Notes: generated by a model not told the origin, from the sequence alone. DNA of 64,000 nucleotides from CAVRCT01 sp963719645 (GCA_963719645.1 CAVRCT010000005.1:1-64000); one strand, 5' to 3'; numbered from the stretch's first letter, positions 8,189-17,502 are shown. Made by a program: numbers and translations.

Positions 8189-10534
8189 TTACTCAGTACT
8201 CGCTTGCAAGCTAGCAACATACTCCGCTACCTGCTGCGCCGATTCTGTGACAGTCTCAAGAGATAAGAAAATTCCATCAATATCCGGCGGGTAATCCGTC
8301 GCGGTTAACATATCTTTGATAATCTCATTGGTAATGGAATTGGCTTGCGAACCAGATCGACCTAAAACACGCTCTAATAATTCTATTTTATCTTTTACAT
8401 ACGCTTTGCTGATCAGCGGCGCGCTAAATCGCTCAACCTCAGCAGGACCTACTAGTGCCAATACATAACTACCCAATACCGCTTTATTAAAGATATTAAT
8501 GCGACTGGTATCAATGTCCTCTTCGACAACCACCTCTTCTTCACCCGGCACGGTACTGCGATTGTGATAAGCCAGCAGTGCGGACACGCCTCGCTCAATG
8601 GGATTCGATTCATCCACTTGATTCATGATGTTGGCAATGATGTCGATTTCTTCAGAATCTTCGTGCGCGGGTTCGATTTGAACACCGGCATCGACAAGAT
8701 TGCCAAATTGTTCTAAGCGATTTTCTAAATCAATTAATGTTCGCTCAATTGGCGGCGCGACTTTCAAAAATTGATTGAGCCGCATTTTTTCAACAGGCGC
8801 CGGATTCGCAAAAAACATCGTTGCACGTACAATACGTGACTTGAAGAAAATATGCGCCTCACCTTCCCTCTGCTCTTTTAAATCTAACAAATCAATCCGC
8901 GCACGTTTTTCAGAAGATGCGCTACGGCTATCCATGTAACTATTTAACACGCTTGAGGCATTGGTTTGGAAAGAATCCACTTTTGTAACATATGATTCGC
9001 CCGCCGTTTTTTGGAAGAAATCCCACGTATCTGCCGGATCTTCTAACTTCATACAAATTTTAATGTTGGTGTTTGCACCGATGGACGCCGCTTCTTCTTT
9101 CGATACTTTTTGGAAAGCCGGTAAATCTTGTCCGGCAAACACAACTGAGAATCCTAATGAACGTGCCTGTGCTGGCACAACAGCAAAGCCTTTGACAGCG
9201 TAATAGCCGTACTCATCCAAAATACACATATACGGTGTGACAGCTGTTGTCGGTTTGCGTAAAATAACTTCTTTATACGTTCCTTCGACCGCTTCACCTA
9301 ACCCCGCCGCCATCATTGCTTTTAGTGAAGAAATAATGACTTTACCCAAAATGGATAATTCGTCTGGCGATTTTTCTAATGCGGGTAATAACACAACTAA
9401 GATACGACGATTTAACACAACATCTTTTAAATCGACTTCTGCTAAATTGGTCCGAATAATATGGCCATACGTATCTGCGAGCGATCCGAATACGCGCGTT
9501 AACTGCATGGTAATAAATCCATGCTGCTCGAACACTTGCGAACCTTGTTTGCCTTTTTTGGATTTATCAAAACCTGGCAGCGTCAGTAAATAATTCATCA
9601 TGGGCTCAAGCACAACATCCGGTGACTCCGCTAAACTCACGGGTTCTTGGTTGTCGCGAATAAACATCTTATCGAGACTAATGGCTTCCAGTCGCGTTAA
9701 ATCAAAATAGTTACGAATGGTATTGGCATCTAGCAAAATTTTGCCTTGATCGCGCATATATACCATCACTTTCATCAATGCTTGAACGAATACAATCGCA
9801 CGACCTTTCCACATATCGCCGTCGGGCGATTGACTGCTTGAATCCATGAGCGTTGTCACTAATTCAGCTAACATACTGGATGAACCATTACAAAATGGAT
9901 TCATCGTATTGGATAATCGCTTTTCTTGCGCGCCGACAATATCGCGCGCACCGGTCATAAAATTAATCACTAACAAATCATCTTCACGCCCCATCGAACG
10001 TGTCAGTGAAAATATTTTGGCGAATAAACTGCTATCACCTTTACCATCGATATACAAAAATCCGCTGCCTTGCACCAAGGCATTATAGGCGATGGAAACC
10101 AATGCTTCTGTTTTACCACTACCGGTTGAGCCGAAAATTAAGACGTGCGTTCGCATATCATCGTTGTTAAACCATAACTCTTCTTGGGTTATTTTTTTGT
10201 TACCAAAAAAACAAATTCCGCGCGCTTTGCGTGGTTTTGTTGAACCCGACAAGAGATCGCCATAATCAAGTGCATTGGAGCGCATTGGCATGCGATAAGG
10301 AAGGCGAAATTTTCGGGTAACGGCATACCAAAAGACAAAGAGACCGATGAGAAAGATAATTTCCGTAATCGGCGTAAAAATGAAGGTACACGCACCGAAA
10401 GCAAATAATAATAACGCACTATGCAAAGGGTCTTTGAAAAAATCCACTATTTTCATGCCGAGCGTACGCGTATCGCGCAGCAACATTTGCGGCGATAGTT
10501 CGTGTTCTTCTTCTAACCCACGTTGTGGACGCAT
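8189..10534 (-). CDS. dotL: IcmO/DotL, type IV coupling ATPase
   Basis: DotL (781 aa) is the inner-membrane ATPase that receives effector proteins and feeds them to the Dot/Icm channel. Two transmembrane helices lie at about 37-54 and 56-72. The Walker A motif GSTGSGKT is at 135-142, and a Walker B-like ILDEYG is near 440, followed by FAGQDLPAFQKVSKEEA. The C-terminal region after about 600 is acidic and helical, the part that in Legionella binds IcmS/IcmW and LvgA adaptors. It begins 35 nt after the dotM stop, so both are likely co-transcribed. Confidence 0.96.
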   Translation of the reverse strand: MRPQRGLEEEHELSPQMLLRDTRTLGMKIVDFFKDPLHSALLLFAFGACTFIFTPITEIIFLIGLFVFWYAVTRKFRLPYRMPMRSNALDYGDLLSGSTKPRKARGICFFGNKKITQEELWFNNDDMRTHVLIFGSTGSGKTEALVSIAYNALVQGSGFLYIDGKGDSSLFAKIFSLTRSMGREDDLLVINFMTGARDIVGAQEKRLSNTMNPFCNGSSSMLAELVTTLMDSSSQSPDGDMWKGRAIVFVQALMKVMVYMRDQGKILLDANTIRNYFDLTRLEAISLDKMFIRDNQEPVSLAESPDVVLEPMMNYLLTLPGFDKSKKGKQGSQVFEQHGFITMQLTRVFGSLADTYGHIIRTNLAEVDLKDVVLNRRILVVLLPALEKSPDELSILGKVIISSLKAMMAAGLGEAVEGTYKEVILRKPTTAVTPYMCILDEYGYYAVKGFAVVPAQARSLGFSVVFAGQDLPAFQKVSKEEAASIGANTNIKICMKLEDPADTWDFFQKTAGESYVTKVDSFQTNASSVLNSYMDSRSASSEKRARIDLLDLKEQREGEAHIFFKSRIVRATMFFANPAPVEKMRLNQFLKVAPPIERTLIDLENRLEQFGNLVDAGVQIEPAHEDSEEIDIIANIMNQVDESNPIERGVSALLAYHNRSTVPGEEEVVVEEDIDTSRINIFNKAVLGSYVLALVGPAEVERFSAPLISKAYVKDKIELLERVLGRSGSQANSITNEIIKDMLTATDYPPDIDGIFLSLETVTESAQQVAEYVASLQASTE

Positions 10535-10569
10535 TATTTCACCTTAATATCCGTCTACTATCAGACAAA

Positions 10570-11700
10570 TCATTTTTTTTCATCCGGCTCATCCGGACGA
10601 TAAATAATATCTTTTAACGCATTTTCTAATGCATTCGTCGCCTCTTCAACCATTGGCAGCAACAGCCGTCGACCAATTTGATTTTCAGCAATCCAATGGG
10701 CATAAGGACCTGCCACTTCAGCGAAAGGTGTTTGCCGACCGACTGTATTCAGCACATACCACAATCGTCTATCGATGGGCTTTAGCCAGAGAAAATCAGC
10801 GGTTGCTTGCACACCATCACTGCGCGCTGCTCGCAACATTTCCGCCATCACCGTGAAGAGATAAGCATGCGTTTCGACAACTTGTTTAACGAGTTTCGTA
10901 TTGGCATGCTTATGGATTAATTCATCCGTCCCTTTAAAATCCAACTTCGTAGCAGAGGATCGATTAATAGACTCAAATAAATCGTACGCGGCTTTGGTCT
11001 CACCATTAATGCGTGCGGCTAATGCAGCAAAAATCGCTTTAGCATGGGGCTGTAATCGATCGACACCTGGCCAGAGTGAGCCCAATTGAATGGCAAATAA
11101 TTTATTCGCTTCACCGCGTTTCAGCGAAACCAACACTTTACTCCATTCTCGATGAGACATCCCTTCTTGGGGTGAGCGGCGATATTCTTGCAATAAGTTG
11201 TAGCGCTTACAAAATTGCATGGGCGTTAATGCCATCGCCCAAGGACCTTTATCGATATCCATTTTGACTAAATCGACCTTCATGACAGGCATAATTTGTG
11301 GCCAATTCACTTTTTCTAATTCGGCTAACTCTTTCATAGAATAAATACGTTTAAAAACACGCGTCGTACTCGCAAAAAACACAACAACAGACAGAACCAT
11401 GAGAATAGCCACCAAAGGGATTCTTAAATAATTTCCGACAGCTTGACCGATACTCACCACGTCTTGAAAATTAAGCTGGTTTGGATCTACGGTGAGAATA
11501 CTGGTGCGCACATCATCCAGTTTATTGGTAAATAAACTTAAGAAATCAATTTCGACTAATTTAATTTTGAAATAGAAATGAATGAGCTGCAACTTGAAAG
11601 ACATCCATATCACAGCACCAAAAATTAAAATCGCCCCGGTAATCCAGAGGGATGCCATTGAGTTATCGGCTTGATTCTGTTGCGGAGCTTGGCCTGCCAT
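10570..11700 (-). CDS. dotM: IcmP/DotM, coupling-complex partner of DotL
   Basis: The frame opens at 11724, but the ATG at 11700 has a well-placed AGGTG ribosome site and matches the usual family start (MAGQAPQQNQADNSM). The protein (376 aa) has two transmembrane segments (about 16-36 and 90-112) and a large cytoplasmic domain (SPQEGMSHREWSKVL, YAHWIAENQIGRRLLLP). It ends in an acidic/basic tail (PDEPDEKK). DotM binds DotL and presents Glu-rich effector signals in Legionella. Upstream, where icmQ, icmR, icmS and icmT would be in Legionella, there is only a repeat and dksA. Confidence 0.95.
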   Translation of the reverse strand: MAGQAPQQNQADNSMASLWITGAILIFGAVIWMSFKLQLIHFYFKIKLVEIDFLSLFTNKLDDVRTSILTVDPNQLNFQDVVSIGQAVGNYLRIPLVAILMVLSVVVFFASTTRVFKRIYSMKELAELEKVNWPQIMPVMKVDLVKMDIDKGPWAMALTPMQFCKRYNLLQEYRRSPQEGMSHREWSKVLVSLKRGEANKLFAIQLGSLWPGVDRLQPHAKAIFAALAARINGETKAAYDLFESINRSSATKLDFKGTDELIHKHANTKLVKQVVETHAYLFTVMAEMLRAARSDGVQATADFLWLKPIDRRLWYVLNTVGRQTPFAEVAGPYAHWIAENQIGRRLLLPMVEEATNALENALKDIIYRPDEPDEKK

Positions 11701-11737
11701 AGTTAGCACCTGATGATATTGCAATTAATTCATATTT

Positions 11738-11749
11738 AATTATATACCC
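11738..11749 (-). promoter_or_regulatory. Extended -10 promoter candidate for dotM-dotL
   Basis: The minus strand reads CGGGTATATAATT, with TATAAT at 11744 down to 11739, 38 nt before the dotM start. It is nearly identical to the element before dotK. Confidence 0.55.
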
Positions 11750-11923
11750 GTTTTGCGGAGAATAATTAAGAGAATGATATAAGAAATGGGGTGAAAAAAG
11801 TAGAAAAATTAATAAGGTAGCTTAGGGAGCACATTACACGCCCGTGCCCGATTGCGTGCTCGCGCTCATTTTTTCGGATATTTTTGTTCGGCATGAATTA
11901 ATGAAAAACTTGGGAAAGGCTTA

Positions 11924-12130
11924 AAGGAAATTTTGCTTAGAATGCCTTCACCCACAGGGGGAAGGTGGCCGACAGGCCGGATGGGGGGATAAAAAAATAC
12001 AAAGAATCCTCGCCAATAAATGACAAAAGCAGTACGAAAGCTATGGTTGAAAGTATTATTTTGATCCCCCCATCCGGCCTGTCGGCCACCTTCCCCCTGT
12101 GGGTGAAGGCGTGCTAAGCAAAACTTCCTT
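11924..12130. repeat. Palindromic element R (copy 1), about 67-bp arms
   Basis: Left arm 11924-11990 and right arm 12064-12130 are near-perfect inverted repeats around a unique 73-bp core. The arms contain TTTTGCTTAGAATGCCTTC, then GGAAGGTGGCCGACAGGCC, then GGATGGGGGGAT. The outer edge continues into CTTAGCTTGACGCC, which is also the outer edge of copies at 19340 and 49381. No ORF lies inside. The rest of the dotM-dksA gap holds nothing else recognisable apart from the dotM promoter. Confidence 0.85.
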
Positions 12131-12204
12131 AGCTTGACGCCTATGGGAAGGAGAGGGGCTCACCGATGAAGCTTTTTGGGAACGCCTAGAATGACAACTC
12201 TTTC

Positions 12205-12648
12205 TTAAGCGCCTTGTTTTTCCCGAATCTCATCCAATGTTTTGCAATCGATACATAATGTTGCAGTGGGCCTTGCTTCCAATCGGCGTAAGCCAATTTC
12301 AACGCCGCACACTTCGCAATAACCGTATTCTTTGTCATTCAGTAACTGAAGCGCTTCTTCAATTTTTTTCAACAGTTTGCGTTCTCGGTCACGGGCACGC
12401 AATTCAAGTCGGAATTCTTCTTCTTGGCTGGCGCGATCATTTGGATCTGCATAATTCACCAAATCATCTTTCATGTGATGCACAGTCCGATCGGCTTCTT
12501 CCATAATTTGTTTGCGCAATAGCGTCAAAATCTTAGTGAAATGCTCACGCATTTTGGCGCTCATGTACTCCTCAGTTTTTTTCTGCTTATAAGGAGATAT
12601 GCCTAACATTTCTAAACTGGGTTCTAATATATCTTTGATTGTCGCCAT
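12205..12648 (-). CDS. dksA: RNA polymerase-binding transcription factor DksA
   Basis: DksA (147 aa) enters the RNA polymerase secondary channel and, with ppGpp, mediates the stringent response. The coiled-coil tip carries DPNDRASQEEE (about 68-78) with the conserved acidic residues. The C-terminal four-Cys zinc finger is CEVC (111-114) and CIDC (132-135), typical of the zinc-containing form. The start follows a strong AGGAG site. In Legionella and Coxiella DksA takes part in the switch to the transmissive phase, though nothing here shows that directly. Confidence 0.97.
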   Translation of the reverse strand: MATIKDILEPSLEMLGISPYKQKKTEEYMSAKMREHFTKILTLLRKQIMEEADRTVHHMKDDLVNYADPNDRASQEEEFRLELRARDRERKLLKKIEEALQLLNDKEYGYCEVCGVEIGLRRLEARPTATLCIDCKTLDEIREKQGA

Positions 12649-12727
12649 TGTTGCGTTCTCCTAACTCATCCCTATTAATCTATACCAACTTCGTGATTCC
12701 TGCCACTCTAACCCATGGCATTATAAG

Positions 12728-13567
12728 TTAACAAAACTTTTTTGCAATCGTAACTCGGTCACAACCTGCTAAATCTTGATAAAGATCTATCTCTCTGTAT
12801 TGATAGTCAATTAAGAGTTTTCGCACCGCATCTGCCTGCTGAAAGCCGTGTTCCAGCATTAAATAACCTTCTTCAGTCAGATAATGCCTGGCCTCTTTAA
12901 TAATCTGCTGAATGTCTTGCAACCCAGCTCGCTCAGCAAATAAAGCGCGATGCGGCTCGTAACGGGCTGTGTTTTTTTCAATCGCCGGATCCTCTTTCGC
13001 AAGGTAAGGCGGATTACTCACAATCGCATCAAATTTCTGTTGCTGAGGCAGTGGAGCACACCACTCTCCTTGCAAAAAGGTGACGTTGGATAAATTCAAT
13101 CGTGTTGCGTTTTTTTTTGCAACGTTTAATGCTTTCTCACTCACATCCGTCGCGATCATTTCCCAACTCGGTTTTTCATACGCCAGCGCTAACGCAATAG
13201 CACCTGAGCCCGTGCCTAAATCCACAATTTTTTTGTCTTCGCCTATGACATGCTGCAAAACAAGTTCCACTAACAATTCTGTTTCAGGACGCGGGATTAA
13301 TACATCAGGTGTGACCCAAAAATCCAGTGACCAAAATTCACGATGACCTGTGAGATAAGCAACCGGCACACCGTCAGCGCGTTGTTCAAGTAATTTTTCA
13401 AATCGCTCGAATTGGTCGGGTGATAAAGAGCGCTCAGAAAATGCGAGCAGATAACTCGTCGAGAGTTGCAGCACGTGTGCTAATAAAACAATTGCATCTG
13501 CATAAAACGCTTGATGCGCTAATTTTGCTTTCGCAAATTGTAACGCGCTAGCAATGGTGTGCGCCAT
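12728..13567 (-). CDS. prmC: Release factor glutamine methyltransferase PrmC (HemK)
   Basis: PrmC (279 aa) uses S-adenosylmethionine to N5-methylate the Gln of the GGQ motif in release factors RF1 and RF2. The N-terminal helical substrate-recognition domain (1-80) is followed by the SAM-binding motif VDLGTGSGAIALALAYE (about 115-131) and the catalytic NPPY motif (SNPPYLAKEDPA, about 184-187). The start overlaps the prfA stop by one base (TAATG), coupling the enzyme to its substrate gene. Confidence 0.97.
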   Translation of the reverse strand: MAHTIASALQFAKAKLAHQAFYADAIVLLAHVLQLSTSYLLAFSERSLSPDQFERFEKLLEQRADGVPVAYLTGHREFWSLDFWVTPDVLIPRPETELLVELVLQHVIGEDKKIVDLGTGSGAIALALAYEKPSWEMIATDVSEKALNVAKKNATRLNLSNVTFLQGEWCAPLPQQQKFDAIVSNPPYLAKEDPAIEKNTARYEPHRALFAERAGLQDIQQIIKEARHYLTEEGYLMLEHGFQQADAVRKLLIDYQYREIDLYQDLAGCDRVTIAKKFC

Positions 13568-14649
13568 TAATCACCTAAGTTGGCAAGCAAATCGGCTTGG
13601 TATTCGTGTACCAATGCACTCACAATAGGCGTTAAATCACCATTCATAATATCAGGCAATTTATACAACGTCAGATTGATTCGATGATCTGTTAATCGGC
13701 CTTGCGGAAAATTATAGGTGCGAATCCGTTCCGAACGATCGCCTGTCCCCACTAGATTGCGTCGAGTCTCCGCTTGTTGTTGGTGCTGTTTATTTCGCTC
13801 TGCAGCGAGCAATTTAGCTTTTAATAAAGACATCGCGCGCGCACGGTTTTTGTGTTGCGATCGTTCATCCTGGCATTCAACCACTGTGCCTGTTGGAATA
13901 TGGATAATTCGAATGGCTGAATCCGTTTTCTGAACATGTTGACCGCCTGCACCGGATGCACGAAATGTGTCAATTCGAATATCAGTTGAGTTAATCTCAA
14001 CTTCTTCCACTTCATCCACTTCTGGCAACACCGCGACGGTGCAAGTGGATGTATGAATACGACCCTGCGCTTCTGTTTCGGGTACACGCTGCACACGATG
14101 CACGCCAGATTCGAATTTAAAACGAGAATACGCACCCTGACCGAGGATTCGTAAAATAATTTCTTTATAACCGCCTTGCTCACTGTGGCTAGCGCTGATG
14201 AATTCAACTTGCCAACCTTCTGCTTCGGCATAACGTGTGTACATGCGGCTTAAATCACCTGCAAAAATAGCGGCTTCATCACCGCCCGCGCCCGCGCGAA
14301 TTTCTAAAAAGATGTTACTGTCATCATGCGGATCTTTTGGCAATAATAAAACTTGCAAGTCTTGTTCTAATTTTAGTTGCAACGCCTCGGCTTCATTTAA
14401 TTCTTGTTTTGCCAATTGCTGCAACTCGGGATCTGATTCTTGCAATAATTCTTTCGCCCCGGCTATCACCGTCAAACACACTAAATAACGCTTAAACGTA
14501 GAGACAATCGGTTCAAGCTGAGCATACTCTTTCGAATAATCACGAAACAAATTTTGTTTCGAAATCACGCCGGAATCTGCCAGCAATGCACCAAGCTCTT
14601 CATGACGCTCGACGAGCGTCTGCAATTTTTTTTCTATGGAAGGTTTCAT
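13567..14649 (-). CDS. prfA: Peptide chain release factor 1 (RF1)
   Basis: RF1 (360 aa) ends translation at UAA and UAG. The GGQ motif is in RASGAGGQHVQKTDSA (about 230-245), and the codon-recognition region includes the RF1-type sequence GRIHTSTCTVAVLPE. The length is standard. The start lies inside the end of hemA (ATGA overlap), giving the conserved order hemA-prfA-prmC. Confidence 0.97.
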   Translation of the reverse strand: MKPSIEKKLQTLVERHEELGALLADSGVISKQNLFRDYSKEYAQLEPIVSTFKRYLVCLTVIAGAKELLQESDPELQQLAKQELNEAEALQLKLEQDLQVLLLPKDPHDDSNIFLEIRAGAGGDEAAIFAGDLSRMYTRYAEAEGWQVEFISASHSEQGGYKEIILRILGQGAYSRFKFESGVHRVQRVPETEAQGRIHTSTCTVAVLPEVDEVEEVEINSTDIRIDTFRASGAGGQHVQKTDSAIRIIHIPTGTVVECQDERSQHKNRARAMSLLKAKLLAAERNKQHQQQAETRRNLVGTGDRSERIRTYNFPQGRLTDHRINLTLYKLPDIMNGDLTPIVSALVHEYQADLLANLGD

Positions 14650-15887
14650 GTTCGCTCTAATGCAAATAATTGTTGCGCCAATTGCAAGACTTCAAGCTTT
14701 CCTTCAAAACCCGCTTGGCGTAATTGCACGGTTGGCGTGTGGAGTAATTTCTGAGTTAAGGCGCGCGCAAAGAGATTAAGCACATCGGTAGAATCATCAC
14801 CGCGTTTTAATTGACGAAGTGATTTTGCTAATTCTGTCTCACAGATATCTTCAATTTGCTTGCGATAGGCGCGAATGGTAGTTGCCACTAAGTCGAGAGA
14901 TTTTAGCCACGCCATAAAGTCATGACTTTTATTTTTAATAACCTCATTTGCTTTCTCAGCCGCATGTTCGCGACCGCGCAAATTGCGCTGGATCGTTTCT
15001 TTTAAATCATCAATTGAATACAAATGTACGTCAGATAAGCTGGCTGCCGTTGCTTCTATGTCACGTGGAACAGCAATATCAATCAGATAAATCGGTTTGC
15101 GGCGCGCTTTCAACATATCGCACGTCACAATCACGGTTGCACTGCCGGTTGCTGAAATGACAATATCCGTCGTCGCAAGTGCTTCAGTCAACTCATTAAA
15201 TGGAACAAAATGCGCCGCGTATTTTTCGATGAGCGGCATGGCATTGTCGATGCTACGATTGGCAATGCTGATTTTTTCAGGTTGATGCAATTGCAAATGA
15301 CGCAACACTAAATCAATTGTCATGCCTGCGCCAATTAATAAGACATGCGCTTTTGCAAGTGAGTCTGGGAAAATTTCGTTGGCAAAATTCACCGTGGCAG
15401 ATGAAACTGAAACAGGGCATGCGCCAATCGCCGTATTCGTGCGCACTTCTTTCGCCACCGCGAACACATGCTGAAATAAGCGATTAAATAACGTTCCAAC
15501 CGCACCGGCTGCACAACTTTCAGAAAAAGCGTCTTTCATTTGCCCTAAAATTTGTGATTCACCTAAAACCATAGAATCCAACCCACACGCGACTTGCATA
15601 ATATGCTCGACGGCTTCTTTATCCTGATAAAAATACATGAACGGTTCCAGCTCATCACGGGTCAATTGATGGTGGCGACAAAACCATTCGATAATATTGT
15701 GGGTATCATTGGAATCGCAATACAACTCAGATCGATTACAGGTAGATAATAAGACCGCTTCACGAACATCTTCATGCTGCAACAAATCTTGTAAATAAAG
15801 CGCCAATTTGTCACCCGCAAAAACAACTTTTTCGCGCAGCGCGACAGGCGCTGTTTTATGATTTATTCCGCAAGCAATAATTGGCAT
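14646..15887 (-). CDS. hemA: Glutamyl-tRNA reductase
   Basis: HemA (413 aa) reduces Glu-tRNA to glutamate-1-semialdehyde, the first step of C5 haem biosynthesis. It has the N-terminal motif CGINHKTAPVALREK (6-20), the catalytic Cys50 in STCNRSE, an NADPH-binding domain with LLIGAGMT and a C-terminal dimerisation helix region (from about 320). It is divergent from lolB across a 76-bp gap. The ribosome site is weak. Confidence 0.97.
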   Translation of the reverse strand: MPIIACGINHKTAPVALREKVVFAGDKLALYLQDLLQHEDVREAVLLSTCNRSELYCDSNDTHNIIEWFCRHHQLTRDELEPFMYFYQDKEAVEHIMQVACGLDSMVLGESQILGQMKDAFSESCAAGAVGTLFNRLFQHVFAVAKEVRTNTAIGACPVSVSSATVNFANEIFPDSLAKAHVLLIGAGMTIDLVLRHLQLHQPEKISIANRSIDNAMPLIEKYAAHFVPFNELTEALATTDIVISATGSATVIVTCDMLKARRKPIYLIDIAVPRDIEATAASLSDVHLYSIDDLKETIQRNLRGREHAAEKANEVIKNKSHDFMAWLKSLDLVATTIRAYRKQIEDICETELAKSLRQLKRGDDSTDVLNLFARALTQKLLHTPTVQLRQAGFEGKLEVLQLAQQLFALERT

Positions 15888-15963
15888 ATTTGTTACTCGG
15901 CTATTTTTCTGAGGGGATATTGTATGCTACCTTACTACCTACAGTAAAATAGGTTTACTCAAT

Positions 15964-16581
15964 ATGATGGATATTCTGCGAATTGGACTCGTTTATTTGC
16001 TCAGTGCCTGGTTGTTAACCAGCTGCGCCTCTTTCTCAACCCACGAAGAAGCACCTCAAAATCAATCACTTCCCTGGGATAAACGGGCAAAAACCCTCGC
16101 AACCATTGAAAATTGGGATTTAAACGGATTAATCGCGATTCATTCCATGGCGAAAAATGATGCCTGGAGTGCGCATTGGCAATGGCAGCAACATAAAAAT
16201 CACTACACCATCTCATTAGTCGGCCCGTTAGGCTCGGGTGGCTTGACCCTCGCAGGCACTCCCCGCATCGTCACACTCAAGACGTCTGACGGCAAACAAT
16301 TCACAGCGTCTTCGGCAGAAACATTACTCGCCCAACAATTGGGATGGCACTTGCCGGTGGCAAATTTGTATTACTGGGTCAGAGGGCTGCCTGCGCCCAC
16401 CGTGCCCGCTGCTAAGCAATTTGATGCCTATCATCATTTAATTGAACTACGGCAAAGCGGCTGGATTATTCAATACTTGCGTTACACGTCGATTCAACAG
16501 ATCGATGTGCCGAGTAAAATTTATTTAACCAATCCGGACTTGAATGTGAAGATTATTATTAATCAGTGGCATCTCCGCTAA
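15964..16581 (+). CDS. lolB: Outer-membrane lipoprotein insertion protein LolB
   Basis: LolB (205 aa) receives lipoproteins from LolA and inserts them into the inner leaflet of the outer membrane. A signal sequence ends in the lipobox LLTSC (Cys21). The mature domain shows WDLNGLIAI, WSAHWQWQQHKNHYTISLVG and PLGSGGLTLAGTP, then the family's LGWHLPVANLYYWVRGLPAP. Two adjacent ATGs (15964 and 15967) can serve as start. In most Gammaproteobacteria ispE follows; here a toxin-antitoxin pair follows instead. Confidence 0.93.
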   Translation: MMDILRIGLVYLLSAWLLTSCASFSTHEEAPQNQSLPWDKRAKTLATIENWDLNGLIAIHSMAKNDAWSAHWQWQQHKNHYTISLVGPLGSGGLTLAGTPRIVTLKTSDGKQFTASSAETLLAQQLGWHLPVANLYYWVRGLPAPTVPAAKQFDAYHHLIELRQSGWIIQYLRYTSIQQIDVPSKIYLTNPDLNVKIIINQWHLR

Positions 16582-16615
16582 GAAGTTCGGCCTATTGAAA
16601 CGGCACTCGCTTTTT

Positions 16616-16645
16616 GGTAATACTCTTACTATAATAAGTAATACC
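16616..16645 (+). promoter_or_regulatory. Promoter/operator of the toxin-antitoxin pair
   Basis: An imperfect inverted repeat (GGTAATACT and AGTAATACC) encloses a -10 hexamer TATAAT (16630-16635), 28 nt before the antitoxin ATG. An operator wrapped around the promoter fits autorepression by an AbrB-type antitoxin, which is the usual arrangement. Inference only. Confidence 0.5.
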
Positions 16646-16663
16646 ATAAAATGAGGTGTTCAT

Positions 16664-16894
16664 ATGCGCATCACTCAAAAAGGTCAAGTAACCATTCCAG
16701 AAGAGATTCGCCAAAAATATGGTTTATTACCCTATACCAACGTTGATTTCATAGAAGAAAATGGCAAGGTCTATATCAAGATAGTCGACAAGAAAAACCG
16801 TGGTCGTTCAATTGTAGCTCATCTGCGAGGCACTGCGACAGTGCGAATGAGTACGGATGAAATTTTATCGTTAACCAGAAGAGAAAAAAAATAA
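16664..16894 (+). CDS. AbrB/MazE-type antitoxin (VapB-like)
   Basis: A 76-residue protein with an N-terminal swapped-hairpin DNA-binding domain (MRITQKGQVTIPEEIRQKYG, 1-20; then VDFIEENGKVYIKIV). The tail after about 45 would wrap the toxin. It should repress its own promoter and neutralise the nuclease encoded next. Its stop overlaps the toxin start by one base (TAATG). A ribosome site (GAGG) precedes the ATG. Confidence 0.9.
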   Translation: MRITQKGQVTIPEEIRQKYGLLPYTNVDFIEENGKVYIKIVDKKNRGRSIVAHLRGTATVRMSTDEILSLTRREKK

Positions 16895-17298
16895 TGGGAA
16901 TTTTAGTCGATTCATGCGTTATTTTGGATATTGTTACAGAAGACCCGGAATGGTTCGAATGGTCGGCGGAATCTATAGAAAATTATGCTGCTCGCGCTCA
17001 ATTATTTATAAATCCGATTATTTATGCAGAAGTGTCAATGGGGTATCAAAAAATCGAAGAGCTGGAAAATGCGTTACCGCAAACTCTCTTCAAACGAATA
17101 TCCTTACCTTGGGAAGCAGCGTTTCTAGCAGGCAAAGCTTTTTTACACTATCGAAAATTAGGTGGTCAGCGAACACTACCATTACCCGATTTTTTTATTG
17201 GTGCTCATGCTGTGGTTGAGAAATTTTATTTAATAACGAGAGACAAAAAACGTTTCCAACACTACTACCCCTCTCTTAAACTTATATCACCCAGCTAA
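16894..17298 (+). CDS. PIN-domain ribonuclease toxin (VapC-like)
   Basis: A 134-residue PIN-domain protein with the four acidic positions expected of a VapC nuclease: Asp6 (ILVDSCVILDI), Glu46 (IIYAEVSMGY), Asp99 (LPDFFIGAHA) and Asp117 (ITRDKKRF). VapC toxins cleave tRNA or rRNA in a Mg2+-dependent reaction. The gene looks intact. With its partner it occupies the slot between lolB and tRNA-Gln/prs where ispE is commonly found. Confidence 0.9.
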   Translation: MGILVDSCVILDIVTEDPEWFEWSAESIENYAARAQLFINPIIYAEVSMGYQKIEELENALPQTLFKRISLPWEAAFLAGKAFLHYRKLGGQRTLPLPDFFIGAHAVVEKFYLITRDKKRFQHYYPSLKLISPS

Positions 17299-17323
17299 GG
17301 AAATATGGCTATTAGTAACTTAG

Positions 17324-17347
17324 TTGTAATTCACTAACGAATTACAA
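17324..17347. other. AT-rich hairpin after the toxin gene
   Basis: TTGTAATTC and GAATTACAA form a 9-bp stem with a 6-nt loop, 26 nt beyond the toxin stop. It might act as a weak terminator or 3' end structure, but no clear T-run follows. Confidence 0.3.
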
Positions 17348-17365
17348 ATAATTTCAATGACCCCA

Positions 17366-17394
17366 TTGACACTCATGCAATCCAAACGCACAAT
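17366..17394 (+). promoter_or_regulatory. Sigma-70 promoter for tRNA-Gln
   Basis: A perfect -35 TTGACA (17366-17371) is followed by a 17-bp spacer and CACAAT (17389-17394). A GC-rich discriminator (GGCGCCC) lies just after it, as in stringently controlled stable-RNA promoters. The tRNA begins 33 nt downstream. Confidence 0.6.
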
Positions 17395-17427
17395 AGGCGC
17401 CCTTAAGTCTCAACAAAAATATCTTGT

Positions 17428-17502
17428 TGGGGTGTAGCCAAGCGGTAAGGCACCGGGTTTTGATCCCGGCATCCCTAGGTTCGAATCCTAGCACCCCAGC
17501 CA
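17428..17502 (+). tRNA. tRNA-Gln (anticodon TTG)
   Basis: A complete cloverleaf: acceptor stem TGGGGTG/CACCCCA, D arm with AGCGGTAAGGC, anticodon stem CCGGG/CCCGG with loop TTTTGAT (anticodon TTG at 17460-17462), and T arm with GGTTCGAATCC. The discriminator G and a genomically encoded CCA end the gene. Its place just before prs is common in Gammaproteobacteria. Confidence 0.97.
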
